Assembly: GCF_001590785.1 (NCBI RefSeq)
Contig: NZ_LTAO01000037.1
Location: 76,212 to 140,211 of the forward strand
DNA: 64,000 bases
Direction: 5' to 3'
DNA from: Alkalihalobacillus trypoxylicola
GTDB taxonomy: Bacteria > Bacillota > Bacilli > Bacillales > Bacillaceae_D
Position numbers and translations under genes: made by a program. The notes under the pieces are model-generated. The model had not been told where the DNA came from. It saw nothing but the letters and a program-made list of their open reading frames with translations, and made no database searches. Every line of letters starts with the position of its first letter. Within the stretch, counting starts at the first letter, position 1. Below are positions 16,400 to 26,043 of the stretch, one piece after another.

Positions 16400-17944
16400 T
16401 TATTTAAAAACAGGTTCTTTGAACTGTGCTAGTTTCTCTAATGAAGATTTATCGACATCTGCATGTAAACTATTCCCATGAGAATCCATCGTAACAATTG
16501 CTGCAAATCCTTCAACTTCTAAATGCCACATCGCTTCTGGTATGCCAAACTCCATTAAGTCAACACCTTTTACTCCTTTAATACAATCTGCGTAATATTG
16601 AGCAGCTCCACCAATAGCATTTAAATAGACTCCTCCATGCTCTTCTAATGCTTTTAGTGTCTTAGGGCCCATTCCACCTTTTCCAATAACTGCTCGGATC
16701 CCGAATTTCTTCATAATATCACCTTGGTATGGTTCTTCACGAATACTTGTTGTTGGACCCGCAGCCTTCACAATCCAGTTATCTTGTTCATCTTTTGCCA
16801 TAACAGGACCACAATGATAAATAATTTGCCCATTTAAATCAATTGGAGCCTCGTGATCTATAAGATGGTGATGAATGGCATCTCGACCAGTATGCATCAT
16901 TCCATTTATAATAACGACATCTCCTACTTTTAATTCACGAATTTTCTCCTCTGTAATGGGAGCTTCTAAAACGACTTCTCTTACACTTTCTTTTTCTTCA
17001 GCAGCTGCTGCCACTTCTTCGTTACTTTGATTTAATTCTACTTTTTCTCCATCTTTATACAACCAATTTTGTATTTCACCAGTCTTGCTATTTAATACAA
17101 CACCCAGTCGACGGTATGCCCAGCAATTATAAGCTACGGAGACGAAGAAGCTTGCTGGTAAGCGGTTCATCGCTCCTATTTTACAGCCTAATAAAGTAGC
17201 TTCTCCGCCAAAGCCCATCGTTCCAATTCCAAGCTTGTTTGCATTTTCCAACACGTACTCTTCTAATTTTTGTAAGTCTGCATTTGAATTTTGATCATCC
17301 ACTGTACGGAATAACTGTTCTTTTGCCAACGAATAGCTTGTTGTACGGTCTCCTCCAATTCCAACACCTATAAAACCTGCACTACAGCCTTGCCCTTGTG
17401 CCTGATATACAGAGTGCATAATACATTTTCGGATTCCATCCAGATCACGCCCAGCTCTTCCCAAGCCATCTAGTTCTGTAGGTAAGCTGTATTGTATGTT
17501 TTTATTTTCACAGCCTCCACCTTTTAAAATTAAACGAACATCTATTTCATCTTTTTCCCATTGTTCAAAATGAATAACAGGTGTCCCTTCGCCCAAGTTG
17601 TCCCCTGAGTTTTTCCCCGTCAAAGAATCAACAGAATTTGGGCGTAACTTTGCTTCTTTAGTCGCTAAAGCAATAGCCTTGTGAATGGTTTTCTTAAACT
17701 GAATTTGATTAACTCCAACCGGCACTTTAATTTCAAAAGTTGGCATTCCTGTATCCTGGCAAATTGGAGAAACTTTCTCATCAGCCATCTCAATATTTTC
17801 AGTTATTGTGCCTAATGACAAAGCAGCACGTGTACCAGCATTTTCTTTTTCTTTTGCTGCTTTAATGGCTCTCCTTACATCATTTGGTAAATTAGTTGAG
17901 GTCTCTACTATTAATTGATAAATACTATCTTGCAATTTCTCCAC
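16400..17944 (-). CDS. fumA: Class I (4Fe-4S) fumarate hydratase
   Basis: Iron-sulfur fumarase of the single-chain class I type, interconverting fumarate and malate in the citric acid cycle. The 514 residues hold both halves: N-terminal domain with cluster cysteines C62 (ICQDTGMPTF), C187 (GQGCSAGF) and C274 (SVAYNCWAYRR), and a C-terminal beta-domain with PITEEKIRELKVGD, GRDAIHHHL and GGAAQYYADCI. GTG start at 17944 with AAGGGAG. The family also includes tartrate dehydratase, but single-chain length favours fumarase. It is monocistronic. A cre-like sequence lies about 160 bp upstream. B. subtilis uses an unrelated class II enzyme (CitG). Confidence 0.88.
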   Translation of the reverse strand: MEKLQDSIYQLIVETSTNLPNDVRRAIKAAKEKENAGTRAALSLGTITENIEMADEKVSPICQDTGMPTFEIKVPVGVNQIQFKKTIHKAIALATKEAKLRPNSVDSLTGKNSGDNLGEGTPVIHFEQWEKDEIDVRLILKGGGCENKNIQYSLPTELDGLGRAGRDLDGIRKCIMHSVYQAQGQGCSAGFIGVGIGGDRTTSYSLAKEQLFRTVDDQNSNADLQKLEEYVLENANKLGIGTMGFGGEATLLGCKIGAMNRLPASFFVSVAYNCWAYRRLGVVLNSKTGEIQNWLYKDGEKVELNQSNEEVAAAAEEKESVREVVLEAPITEEKIRELKVGDVVIINGMMHTGRDAIHHHLIDHEAPIDLNGQIIYHCGPVMAKDEQDNWIVKAAGPTTSIREEPYQGDIMKKFGIRAVIGKGGMGPKTLKALEEHGGVYLNAIGGAAQYYADCIKGVKGVDLMEFGIPEAMWHLEVEGFAAIVTMDSHGNSLHADVDKSSLEKLAQFKEPVFK

Positions 17945-18417
17945 AATATCCAGCTCCCTTATCTTAAAAATCAGTCACTTCTTAATATGAATGAGTAAAA
18001 AGGAAAAGAATTAGCTTAACCTAAAATACTCTATTTAGATAGAAATATATAAACCTACCTTATTATTATACTGCTAGATTTAAATTGTTTAAAGTGAAAA
18101 ATGGAAACGCTTAGATATGCTCATTAACTTGATTAGAAGCTGTAATTAAATAATTAAAAGCTCTACAACATCGTTTGAGTATTACTAACCAAAATAAACA
18201 ACTCATCTTTTTATTAGAGTATTTAGCCAGTAGCAGGCTTTTTCAGAAGATATTTACCGTCTCTATGTGGATTCCTCTCTTCACATTAAGCTCTTATAAA
18301 TCCTTGGGGTCATCTGTAGAGTTATCCCACATAAACAATTAAACCGCCTTTGAGAGCCATTTCTCAAAGACGGTTTTGTTATCACTTGAGAGCACCATTC
18401 AAAAAGTACTCTTTCTT
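17945..18417. other. Intergenic region with one cre-like site and a terminator
   Basis: No gene or repeat seen. TGGAAACGCTTAGA at 18102-18115 matches the CcpA consensus at 12 of 14 positions and lies upstream of the fumarase. A terminator occupies 18341-18376. The rest is AT-rich sequence without recognisable structure. Confidence 0.5.
18341..18376 (-). terminator. Terminator of SE1561-type small gene
   Basis: AACCGCCTTTGAGA pairs with TCTCAAAGACGGTT across a short loop. It lies about 40 bp past the stop codon of the minus-strand small gene; T runs on the plus side could also make it function in that direction. Confidence 0.75.
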
Positions 18418-18606
18418 CTATTCTTTCCAGTCATGTCTAAATTGTTTACATTTATTTTCAATATCATCTAGCATATCAATTAAACGATCTATTTCTTCAA
18501 CACCAGCTTCTTCTGGATTAATAGATTCAAGCATGGTTAACACCATTTCAAATCGTGCTTGTAAATAATTCTTTTGCTCTGATTTATCATGTACGGCTCC
18601 ACCCAT
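18418..18606 (-). CDS. SE1561-family small protein
   Basis: 62-residue, acidic, helical cytosolic protein. The pattern YLQARFEMVLTMLESINPEE followed by EIDRLIDMLDDIENK matches my recollection of the SE1561 family, small conserved Firmicutes proteins of unknown role. ATG with GGGAGCG upstream (slightly long spacing). Single gene with its own terminator, divergent from yfkAB. Confidence 0.7.
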   Translation of the reverse strand: MGGAVHDKSEQKNYLQARFEMVLTMLESINPEEAGVEEIDRLIDMLDDIENKCKQFRHDWKE

Positions 18607-18846
18607 ATTATTTTACGCTCCCTTTATTCTTAAATTAAAATAACGACAGTTACGAATCATATTCCATAGTGTAACAAATTTATAGAAGTAGCTCAATGGA
18701 AGAACTTTTCACTTAACATATCGATCATTCTTTATTAAAACTCCTAAAAAGGAAGCAACCTCAAACTAAGTTGGATTTTACTCATTGACATAAGGTAACG
18801 AGTGTATTCATAATGATAAATGATAATTAAGATAGGAGTAGTTAAC

Positions 18847-19992
18847 ATGATCAACCAATTAAAAAGCAGACAAACACCTGCTAATGATGCTTGGGAGGCT
18901 TATCTAGATGTCAATAAATTTGGAGAACAGGTCTTATCAAGCATAGAATTTACGACTACAAATATGTGTAATATGAGGTGTGCTCACTGTGCTGTAGGCC
19001 AAAATCTAGACTATACAGATCCTGAGGCTTTGCCAATAGAGCTTATCATCCAAAGGCTAGAGGAAATCCCTACTTTAAGAACCATTAGCATCACCGGTGG
19101 AGAGCCCATGATGAATATGAAATCTGTTAAAAATTATGTAGTACCTATACTTAAGTATGCTCATGAGAGAGGCATATACACTCAGATTAATTCAAACCTA
19201 ACCTTACCATTAGATAGATATGAGCTAGTTATTCCTTATTTAGATGTTCTTCATATTTCTCATAACTGGATTACAGTTGATGAATTTATTGATGTAGGCT
19301 TTGCTTATAGTCAAAGAAAAACATCTAGAGAACAGAGAAAATCTCTTTTTGATAGAATGATTAGTAACTCAAAAGCACTTTCTGAAAGAGGGGTTTTAGT
19401 GTCTGCAGAAACGATGCTTAATAGCAGGACCCTTCCTTATATTGAAAAAATTCATAAACAAGTCGTAGAGGAAATGGGCTGTGCAAGACACGAAATTCAT
19501 CCCATGTACCCCTCAGGTTTTTTAAGCCAGGACCATAATGATGATATGGCTAAAAGTTTAGAGGTTGCATCCTTAGATGATATTCGTAGCGGTATACAAC
19601 GTCTTTTAGACACTAGAGATCGTAATACTTGGATGTTATTCGGTACATTACCGTTTTATCCATGCAGTGCAAATCAAGAGGATTTACAATTACAACAAAG
19701 GCTTTATAACGAAGAAAATGTTACTTTAAGAAATGATCCAGATGGTCGTTCTAGACTCAATGTAAATATTTTCAATGGAGAAATAATTGTAACAGATTTT
19801 GGAGATACCCCTTCATTAGGTAATATCCAGTCTCAAACATTACCTGACGCCTATCAAAAATGGAGGAAAAGCGAGATTTCTAAAACATTAAGCTGTCACT
19901 GTCCTACCGTTCAGTGCTTAGGTCCGAATATTTTAGTAAAAGATGCTTATTACCGTTCTGTAGACTTTCTCACTCGCTCCACCAATATCTAA
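18847..19992 (+). CDS. yfkAB: Radical SAM protein YfkAB (CxCxxxxC type)
   Basis: Radical SAM enzyme with the cluster motif CNMRCAHC (C41, C45, C48), SITGGEPMM for SAM binding, and a C-terminal CHCPTVQC (C350, C352, C357), the hallmark of the YfkAB subfamily; the last three may bind an auxiliary cluster. The product is not known. ATG 18847 is chosen because TAGGAG lies 8 nt upstream; an ATG nine codons earlier has none. It is convergent with yfkD, the same pairing as in B. subtilis. Confidence 0.9.
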   Translation: MINQLKSRQTPANDAWEAYLDVNKFGEQVLSSIEFTTTNMCNMRCAHCAVGQNLDYTDPEALPIELIIQRLEEIPTLRTISITGGEPMMNMKSVKNYVVPILKYAHERGIYTQINSNLTLPLDRYELVIPYLDVLHISHNWITVDEFIDVGFAYSQRKTSREQRKSLFDRMISNSKALSERGVLVSAETMLNSRTLPYIEKIHKQVVEEMGCARHEIHPMYPSGFLSQDHNDDMAKSLEVASLDDIRSGIQRLLDTRDRNTWMLFGTLPFYPCSANQEDLQLQQRLYNEENVTLRNDPDGRSRLNVNIFNGEIIVTDFGDTPSLGNIQSQTLPDAYQKWRKSEISKTLSCHCPTVQCLGPNILVKDAYYRSVDFLTRSTNI

Positions 19993-20000
19993 TGAATAAA

Positions 20001-20036
20001 ACAAGCGCATCCTCCTCTATGATGCGCTTGTTTTTT
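20001..20036. terminator. Bidirectional terminator between yfkAB and yfkD
   Basis: ACAAGCGCATC pairs perfectly with GATGCGCTTGT, followed by six T on the plus strand. It lies between convergent genes. Confidence 0.9.
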
Positions 20037-20850
20037 ATCTAGGCTGATTGCCTGCCATAAACGTAAACGATAAGTGATCTTGAATAGGAATCCAAGCGCC
20101 AATTCCCTGCTGCGTCACATTTCTCACTTCCAATTTACTTTTTCCACCTTTGAAGGTTAAATACACTTCACCATAGGTAACTTTCCCTGCTTCATGAACA
20201 GCTGGGACAAAACTATAAAGGTAACCAACTTGTTTTGGAGATATATTATAAGTTTGTGCTTTCTTTGTACCTTGACCAATAACTGTATCAAAAGCTAAAG
20301 GAAGCTTTGTCACTTCTGCCGCTTTTATCATCATCATTTTTTGGACGGCTTCACTGTTTGGAATCTTTGCTGTTAAACCTCCTGAAATCTTCTTTTGTTG
20401 CTCTTGGTTATAGGTCAATTTCTGAACAGCCGTTCCGCCTCGATTATCAAAATAATTCGTATTTACTTTTTGGTACTCCCAATTTACTTCAGTAGATTCA
20501 GATACATATGAGAGAGGCCATTCTCCTAAATATACAGACGCTCTAAAACCAATCGCTAATTTAGGATATTGAATCGCGGATTCGTTTAAAATTTTTACTA
20601 AGTCAGGATTCTCAATACTAACCTTTTCACTTGTTTCAATAAGCTTTTGAGCAAGCTCACTCGGCTGTAAATAAGGAAGCTCTTGAGTCGGGTTTGTAAA
20701 TGTATTATCTTTAGCGATATTAAGTACTGAATTAGGTACTTCAAACACTTTTGTATCTTGATTGTCATTTGGTTTTTCTTCATTAGCTGCCAATACAGTG
20801 AATGGATTGATTATTAAGCAAATTATGGCTATAGCGATGAAACGTTTCAT
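20035..20850 (-). CDS. yfkD: YfkD-like secreted protein
   Basis: 271-residue exported protein with a clear signal peptide (about 1-21, cleavage after TVLAA). The mature part contains VPNSVLNIAKDN, PSELAQKLIETSE, GFRASVYLGEWPLSY and a beta-rich C-terminus, matching the YfkD family (B. subtilis YfkD, about 264 aa). Function unknown; probably at the cell surface. AGAAGGAGG Shine-Dalgarno. Pairing with yfkAB supports the identification. Confidence 0.85.
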   Translation of the reverse strand: MKRFIAIAIICLIINPFTVLAANEEKPNDNQDTKVFEVPNSVLNIAKDNTFTNPTQELPYLQPSELAQKLIETSEKVSIENPDLVKILNESAIQYPKLAIGFRASVYLGEWPLSYVSESTEVNWEYQKVNTNYFDNRGGTAVQKLTYNQEQQKKISGGLTAKIPNSEAVQKMMMIKAAEVTKLPLAFDTVIGQGTKKAQTYNISPKQVGYLYSFVPAVHEAGKVTYGEVYLTFKGGKSKLEVRNVTQQGIGAWIPIQDHLSFTFMAGNQPR

Positions 20851-21009
20851 CGATTATTCCTCCTTCTAGTGGGTTATTCCATTGATTAAGAATAGTTTGA
20901 GCATTTCAAGATAAATTATCCACTATCACTGCAATTATCATTCTTCATTCAATCACTTCAAAAAAAATAACTATTTCCTCGGAAATAGTCGAAAAATGCC
21001 AAATATAAA

Positions 21010-21039
21010 GAAGGTGGTCAACCTAAAGTGACCACCTTC
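21010..21039 (-). terminator. Hairpin, probable terminator of a decayed gene
   Basis: GAAGGTGGTCA pairs perfectly with TGACCACCTTC. On the minus strand it is followed by TTTATATTT and lies directly after the broken frame at 21054-21216. Confidence 0.6.
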
Positions 21040-21053
21040 ACTAATCACAGCTA

Positions 21054-21216
21054 TTATTCAATCAACAATGTGGGGTCGAAACGATTTTTGTCTTTTGGAG
21101 ACACCTCATTTTATTTTGATATTCAAAATGAAAATTCAATATCCCTATTCAATGGAATCACCTCATCGGTAACCATATCAAAAATGGTTCTAGTCCTATT
21201 GCATTTTGAACGTAGA
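21054..21216 (-). pseudogene. Possible C-terminal gene remnant with in-frame stops
   Basis: One minus-strand frame reads like a protein C-terminus (IFDMVTDEVIPLNRDIEFSF, two stop codons, then NEVSPKDKNRFDPTLLIE and a final stop) and is followed at once by a terminator-like hairpin. The parent family is not recognised. The interrupted but protein-like frame suggests a decayed gene, with low certainty. Confidence 0.3.
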
Positions 21217-21288
21217 CATTAGTGATTAGATAGTTGAGAGACGATTAAATCGTGCATCTCGATATTATAATAACCTCGTTTTTTAATA

Positions 21289-21669
21289 CTATTCATCTTT
21301 TTTTAACTTTAAATCCTTCATATCTTGAGCGGTTTCTTTCGTTACTTTAATGAAATCTTCAGAGCTACTCTTTAAATGAGCTGCACTCTCTCCTATTTTT
21401 TTTACATCTTCACTTATTCCTTTTACTACTTCACTTACTTCACTTGCCGTTATTCTGACCTGTTCTACAATCTGCTCACGATTATCACGTATGAATGAAT
21501 ACGTTTCAGCCGTGCAATTTTTTAGTTGATTCGCTTCATATACTACCTTATCTCGCCAATCCTTTTTTAACATAACAGCTGTTATTAGTGCTGCAGCTCC
21601 AACGAATAATCCCACTTTAACTTTTGAACATTTATTGTTTTCACAAAACTGCTTGTCCAAATCACCCAT
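21289..21669 (-). CDS. YtxH-like membrane-anchored helical protein
   Basis: 126 residues: a short polar N-terminus with two Cys, one membrane helix at about 18-35 (VGLFVGAAALITAVML), then a long amphipathic, coiled-coil-like tail rich in Lys, Glu and Ser. This is the general layout of YtxH-domain proteins, which are often stress-related; the match is by architecture, not by a diagnostic motif. ATG 21669 with AAAGGATGG upstream. Confidence 0.6.
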   Translation of the reverse strand: MGDLDKQFCENNKCSKVKVGLFVGAAALITAVMLKKDWRDKVVYEANQLKNCTAETYSFIRDNREQIVEQVRITASEVSEVVKGISEDVKKIGESAAHLKSSSEDFIKVTKETAQDMKDLKLKKDE

Positions 21670-21825
21670 TACACGACACCATCCTTTTTATATTAAGAAT
21701 ATTTTACCAATATTATAGTCATTTGAAAATAAGAGGAGCAGGATCTTTAACTTTCTACATATTTAAATTTATCTTAACAAATTCATACCAGCTTCTTTTT
21801 ATCATTCTTTCCCAAAGTTATTTAT

Positions 21826-22088
21826 GTGAATCCATTTCATCATTCATATCTTATAATGAAACCGAACATTAGGTTTTTGATTTTCACTTTAGGTAGATGC
21901 TTTCCCAAGCTTGTCTTCAGCTAACTCTAACTACGCTGAGCGTCGTCAGAGTGGATCTTCACACGGCGCTCATCCTTTTGGAGTCACTACCTACTGTTAC
22001 AATCAACAAGTTAATTCACAAGCATTCAAGAAATATTTTATAATAAACGTTCAGTTTTATTCACTTATAGAGCAATTATGAAATTCAC
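21826..22088 (+). mobile_element. Rep-A element, most complete single copy (MITE-like)
   Basis: 263-bp copy with terminal inverted repeats: GTGAATCCATTTCATCATT at the left and AATTATGAAATTCAC at the right (rc GTGAATTTCATAATT). The flanks carry the tetranucleotide TTAT on both sides (21822-21825 and 22089-22092), a possible target-site duplication. The core has the GGTAG/CTACC outer pairing. No coding capacity. Confidence 0.8.
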
Positions 22089-22160
22089 TTATGTAATTTA
22101 TTTCTTATCAACCTTTTTCCTTTATTGCCATATTTTAAACAAACTTTAAAAAATACAAAA

Positions 22161-22182
22161 CAGCCACTTATTTAAGTGACTG
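22161..22182 (-). terminator. Terminator of 50-codon gene
   Basis: CAGTCACTTA pairs with TAAGTGGCTG (minus strand), followed by TTTTGTATTTTTT. It lies about 35 bp beyond the stop at 22216. Confidence 0.8.
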
Positions 22183-22215
22183 TAAAATTTTCTTTATTAT
22201 AAGGATTATATCCTT

Positions 22216-22368
22216 TTAATTATATGTTTGTAGTAAGAAATCATCAGTCTCTAATCGTTCAAATTCTGAGACAGGACGAGGAGATTCTTTTAATTTATTT
22301 AGCTCTCTTGACAAACGTTCAATTTGTTCTTGAATATCTTCTATCATTTTCTTCTCATACACAGTCAT
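22216..22368 (-). CDS. Small coiled-coil protein, 50 aa, unknown
   Basis: Short acidic helical protein, MTVYEKKMIEDIQEQIERL followed by a heptad-like LSRELNKL stretch. Not recognised. ATG 22368 is backed by GAAGGGGAG 7 nt upstream and the gene has a good terminator, which supports real translation. Confidence 0.55.
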   Translation of the reverse strand: MTVYEKKMIEDIQEQIERLSRELNKLKESPRPVSEFERLETDDFLLQTYN

Positions 22369-22550
22369 GCTTCTCTCCCCTTCATCATTTTTTAACTGAC
22401 CGAACACTCGCTCAGATGTTTAACAAAAAAATAAAATAACTAATGTTAAAAATATTCTAACAATTTATCATTCATTTGTAAAGTGATTTTAATCAGATTT
22501 AATAAAATAGTCGTATTCATTATTTACTTCCCATTCTACTTCCATACTAT

Positions 22551-22982
22551 CTATCTTTTTTGCATAATTTCTATTTCGGTTAAAATCAATCCCTCGTACT
22601 CAAAGTATTGAATAATGATATTTAAATATTGTTGTTCAAAAGATGTATTAGAATTGGTTTGCATTATTTTTAGTTGTTTTAAACGTTGCTGATAATTTTC
22701 TACCTGTTGCTTGATTCCTTCTAAATAAGAAGTTGGTTTTACAAATGTATTTTGATTAACCTGAGGCATTTCCCCATTTAATTGATAATAAAATTGTTTC
22801 AACCATGCGTAATGTTGTTTTCGATAAGCTATAAGCTGCTGCCACAAATTTTTTGTTACAGAATTTTTCGTTAAAGTGGACAAATAATCTAATGTTAAAA
22901 TATCTGGACTTTCAGTTTGAAATAATTTTTCTAATTCTTGTTCATTTATTACTCGAAAAATATTCGTGATCCTCACATCCAA
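22551..22982 (-). CDS. Hypothetical helical protein, 143 aa
   Basis: Not recognised. Entirely helical, rich in Gln, Tyr and Trp (LWQQLIAYRKQHYAWLKQFYYQL, then YLEGIKQQVENYQQRLKQL), suggesting a helical bundle; no membrane helix or signal peptide. The start is doubtful: TTG 22982 has no Shine-Dalgarno, and GTG 22976 is no better. Isolated gene next to the FbpB-like gene on the other strand. Confidence 0.5.
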   Translation of the reverse strand: MDVRITNIFRVINEQELEKLFQTESPDILTLDYLSTLTKNSVTKNLWQQLIAYRKQHYAWLKQFYYQLNGEMPQVNQNTFVKPTSYLEGIKQQVENYQQRLKQLKIMQTNSNTSFEQQYLNIIIQYFEYEGLILTEIEIMQKR

Positions 22983-23183
22983 TCACTAGTTATTATCATT
23001 CTTTTATTTATACGAAACCCTAACTTGTCATATACCTTTTCATTACTTTTGATAATTTTACATAAAATCTTAATTATAAATTTATTAATTTTTCTAATAA
23101 TTGTAACAACTCTTTCTACTATTATTTTAATTTTTTGTTATAATAAAGGAAGTAATAATTCAATAGGAAAAAAGGTGGAAAAA

Positions 23184-23321
23184 TTGAGAAGACAATTTAT
23201 AACGTTAGAAGAATTAATTGAAAAAAATAAGGAGAATTTACTAAACGATCCTGAAGCTCTTTCAGAGATAGAGAAAAGAATCGATGAAAGAAACGAGCAA
23301 ACTTATAAAGATAACAAATAA
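23184..23321 (+). CDS. FbpB-family small basic protein
   Basis: 45-residue protein (TTG start) with the FbpB-type pattern FITLEELIEKNKENLLNDPEALSEIEKRIDERN. In B. subtilis FbpB helps the sRNA FsrA repress iron-rich enzymes under Fur control. The start rests on AAAGGTGG 5 nt before TTG 23184; a longer open frame upstream is only hydrophobic noise. A -10-like TATAAT lies near 23138. I could not find a convincing Fur box, so iron control here is unproven. Confidence 0.65.
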   Translation: MRRQFITLEELIEKNKENLLNDPEALSEIEKRIDERNEQTYKDNK

Positions 23322-23454
23322 ATCGCTCTTTTTTTGTTTTTTGAAGTTTAATAAAAATTAGATTAAAGTTTATGTAGGAATAGTTCTTTACGACTATTCC
23401 ATTTGTTTTTTGTAGATATAATTATTTTTATAATAAAAACAACCTAGAACAATA
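23322..23454. other. AT-rich spacer before Rep-B copy B
   Basis: No gene or strong hairpin. Together with the Rep-B element it makes the 473-bp gap between the FbpB-like gene and the chemoreceptor. Confidence 0.5.
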
Positions 23455-23735
23455 AGCATGAATGAAGAGTTCCGCAGAGGTTAGGTGTACAGCTTTCGAT
23501 CCCTCAAGACATTCTGTATTCTGTGGGGTCGCGCCAAACTACCTTTTTTAAAAATTGGATTTAGCTATGGCCACTTCATCCCACTATAATCTCCGTGACT
23601 TGTATACGCTATATTAAGTATTCCAAAAAGAGAAGAATCTACAAATTAAACAGGACCTCCTTCTCGTTATAAGAAGTAAGGTCCTGTTCGTTATTAGTTA
23701 TTTTGTGTATGCATCCATTGCACATCAGATTTTGT
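23455..23735 (+). repeat. Rep-B dispersed structured repeat, copy B
   Basis: Blocks in order: ATGAATGAAGAG, GGTTAGGTG, GATCCC pairing with GGGGTC, CGCCAAACTACCT followed by six T, GGATTTAGCTATGGCCA, then a CAGGACC-TCCTTCT / AAG-AAGGTCCTG hairpin (23651-23686) and TGTGTATGCATCCA. The same blocks appear at 16.1 kb and inverted at 26.2-26.4 kb. AGGT...ACCT plus T6 near 23480-23550 resembles a plus-strand terminator. Confidence 0.72.
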
Positions 23736-23794
23736 CCAATCCTCTATTCAAAATCATTCTACTTTTATTTTGCTTAATGGTTATAAAAGAAAGT

Positions 23795-25585
23795 CTAAAG
23801 CTTAAAATTTTGAATTCTCATTTGTAAATCATCTGCAAGCGATGTTAAAGAGTGAGCAGATGAGGTTACCTCTTCCATTGAGGCAAGTGTTTCTTCCGCA
23901 ACTGCACTAACAGTAGCTGAATGCTCAGTCGTTTCATTTGCAAGTTCTGACATCTCTTGAACTGAACCCATAACATTAGTCGATTGCGTTACTAACCCTT
24001 GAATTCTTTGATTCATTTCTTCTATTAAGGTTGCCATTTGATCCATTGAATTCATAATGAGTTTAAATTTTGAATTTGCCTCTGTAACAGATACAATTCC
24101 TTCTTTTACTTCATCCTTTACAACAGCCATCATCGAAACAGAATGATTGGAACCATTTTGCATTTCGGTAATAATTTCATCAATTTGTAAAGTAGATTGT
24201 GCTGATTGCTCGGCTAACTTTCTCACCTCATCAGCGACAACCGCGAAACCTTTTCCATGTTCACCTGCTCTTGCTGCTTCAATCGCAGCATTTAGAGCTA
24301 ATAAATTCGTCTGGTCAGCGATATTACTAATGACATTGATGATTTGCCCAACTTCTTTACTACTATTTGACAATGCATAAATGGCTTGATCAGATTGAAC
24401 AACTGAATCTTGAATGGCATCCATTTTTTCAACCGTATCTTGGATATATTGATTTCCTTCATTTGCATAGGTTAATGTTTGATTCGCTTCTTCATCAATC
24501 ACATTAGAATGTTTAGCTATTTGACTAACATCTTCGTTTATTTTTTTCAATGTATCCACACTTTGATTAGAAGCTCGGTTTTGCTGCTCTGCTCCCTTTG
24601 TAATATCCTCTATAGATGAAGAGGTTTGTTCGGTTGCTTTTGAGGTTTGCTCCGCACTAGCTAATAATTCTTCTGATGATGCTGCTACTTGGCTCGCATT
24701 AACAGATATTTTACCAATTAAATCTCTTAAATTATCCTTCATTGACATAATGGAGCTAAATAGGTCACCAAGCTCATCTGTTCTTTTTTGAATGTTTGTT
24801 TCAAACGCTAGATTTCCATTTTTGACTTCTTCTGCTACCGTCTTTAATTGTTTCAGTGGGCGAGTTATCGAAACCGTTAAGTAAACTCCTAAAATAATAG
24901 CCGCTAGCAATGCAATGGCAGAAATACCAATGGTAATCAAAACACCGAAATTCGTTTGACTTGAAGCTTCATTTGAGTAATTTTCTGCTAGATTGTTACT
25001 TTCTAAAACTAATGAATCGATCACTGTGTTCATTTCATTTTCAAAAGGCACTAATTCATTCGCTGCTAAATTTAAAGCACCTTCTTGGTCAAGTCTATAT
25101 TGATTAACCACATTATTTGCAATATTTACATAATCATCATTCATAGCTAGAAGCTGATCAAATTGTGCATTTATACTTTCTTCGTTTAAAAGGGTTTTCG
25201 CCGCAATAATCTCCGTATTATTATCACTATTAATCGAATAAAATTCAGATAGCATTCCACGGTCATTTGTTAATATGTACCCACGAATTAAGCTTGCTTG
25301 CTGGTGTAAGCCTACCTGAACCTGCAACGCCTTTTGCCCCATAACTTCAACGTTTTCACTCATATATTGATAGGTGCTCTCTACTTTTTTAATCGAATAA
25401 AGACTTACGGCACTGGCTACTGCAAATAAAACAGAAACAATGACAAAACAGGTGACTAGTTTATTACCTAAACTCCATTTAATATCCTTAAAACCCTTTA
25501 TGTTAATCTTCTGTAGCCAATCTCTCTTCATTTTATGGGGCTTATTTTTCTGTTTATTTTTTAATCGACCTTTCCAAATTTTCAT
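23795..25585 (-). CDS. Methyl-accepting chemotaxis protein
   Basis: 596-residue transmembrane chemoreceptor. TM1 about 42-64, an extracellular helical region of about 150 residues (4HB/CHASE3-like), TM2 about 212-236, HAMP about 237-290, then the coiled-coil signalling domain with the hairpin tip containing [27 protein letters not shown]. The N-terminus before TM1 is unusually long (about 40 basic residues). ATG 25585 with AAAGGAG at rather long spacing. Single gene; the stimulus is unknown. Confidence 0.92.
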   Translation of the reverse strand: MKIWKGRLKNKQKNKPHKMKRDWLQKINIKGFKDIKWSLGNKLVTCFVIVSVLFAVASAVSLYSIKKVESTYQYMSENVEVMGQKALQVQVGLHQQASLIRGYILTNDRGMLSEFYSINSDNNTEIIAAKTLLNEESINAQFDQLLAMNDDYVNIANNVVNQYRLDQEGALNLAANELVPFENEMNTVIDSLVLESNNLAENYSNEASSQTNFGVLITIGISAIALLAAIILGVYLTVSITRPLKQLKTVAEEVKNGNLAFETNIQKRTDELGDLFSSIMSMKDNLRDLIGKISVNASQVAASSEELLASAEQTSKATEQTSSSIEDITKGAEQQNRASNQSVDTLKKINEDVSQIAKHSNVIDEEANQTLTYANEGNQYIQDTVEKMDAIQDSVVQSDQAIYALSNSSKEVGQIINVISNIADQTNLLALNAAIEAARAGEHGKGFAVVADEVRKLAEQSAQSTLQIDEIITEMQNGSNHSVSMMAVVKDEVKEGIVSVTEANSKFKLIMNSMDQMATLIEEMNQRIQGLVTQSTNVMGSVQEMSELANETTEHSATVSAVAEETLASMEEVTSSAHSLTSLADDLQMRIQNFKL

Positions 25586-25833
25586 TGTATAAGACCACTC
25601 CTTTCATCCTAAAAATTAGAGATTTTATAGGAACTCCCCAGTATTTTTCTATATGATAACACAACTATAATCCTATTGTCGTTGTAAAATTGCGATTTTT
25701 GTAAGATATTCTACCTACAAAAAACGAAAGCGGTTATTTAAACCGAATGAGAGCGAATACATTTTAAAAAGTATCAAAAAACTCACCGAAGTAGTTGGCA
25801 TTCATACACAGTATAATCGCTACAAAGTATGAT

Positions 25834-26043
25834 TGAATCCATTTCATCATTCCTATCTTATAATGAAAACCGAACGATTAGGTTTTTCCACTTTAGGTAG
25901 ATGCTTTCCCAAGGGCTTGTTTTCAGCTAACTACGCTGAGCTTCGTCAGAGTGGATCTTCAAACGGCACTCATCCTTTTGGAGTCACTACCTACCGTTAC
26001 AATTAACAAGTTAATTCAGAAACATTCAAGACCTTTTTATACA
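25834..26043 (+). repeat. Rep-A dispersed repeat, copy 6
   Basis: Forward copy from TGAATCCATTTCATCATTCC to the TTCAAGACCTTTTTATA region. The inner CTCTGAC arm is deleted (CAGCTAACTACGC) while GTCAGAG remains, so the central stem is broken. It lies about 120 bp from Rep-B copy C. The rest of the 25586-26402 gap shows no gene. Confidence 0.85.

Larger units (their letters stand above)
20851..21288. other. Intergenic region holding a gene remnant
   Basis: No intact gene. It contains a hairpin at 21010-21039 and a minus-strand reading frame broken by stops at 21054-21216, described separately. CTAATCAC near 21040 and GTGATTAG near 21222 form an 8-bp inverted repeat around the remnant. Confidence 0.45.

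Noticed and set aside
18806-18832. Fur box upstream of yfkAB (ATAATGATAAATGATAAT)
   Set aside because: It matches only one half of the 19-bp palindrome; the other half is a direct rather than inverted repeat.
21028-21222. Plus-strand 64-codon open frame
   Set aside because: It starts inside the perfect hairpin at 21010-21039, has no Shine-Dalgarno, and lies opposite a more protein-like broken frame.
22938-23183. Long hydrophobic N-terminal extension of the FbpB-like protein
   Set aside because: This stretch is AT-rich noise overlapping the start of the divergent gene; the Shine-Dalgarno at 23171-23178 fixes the short start.
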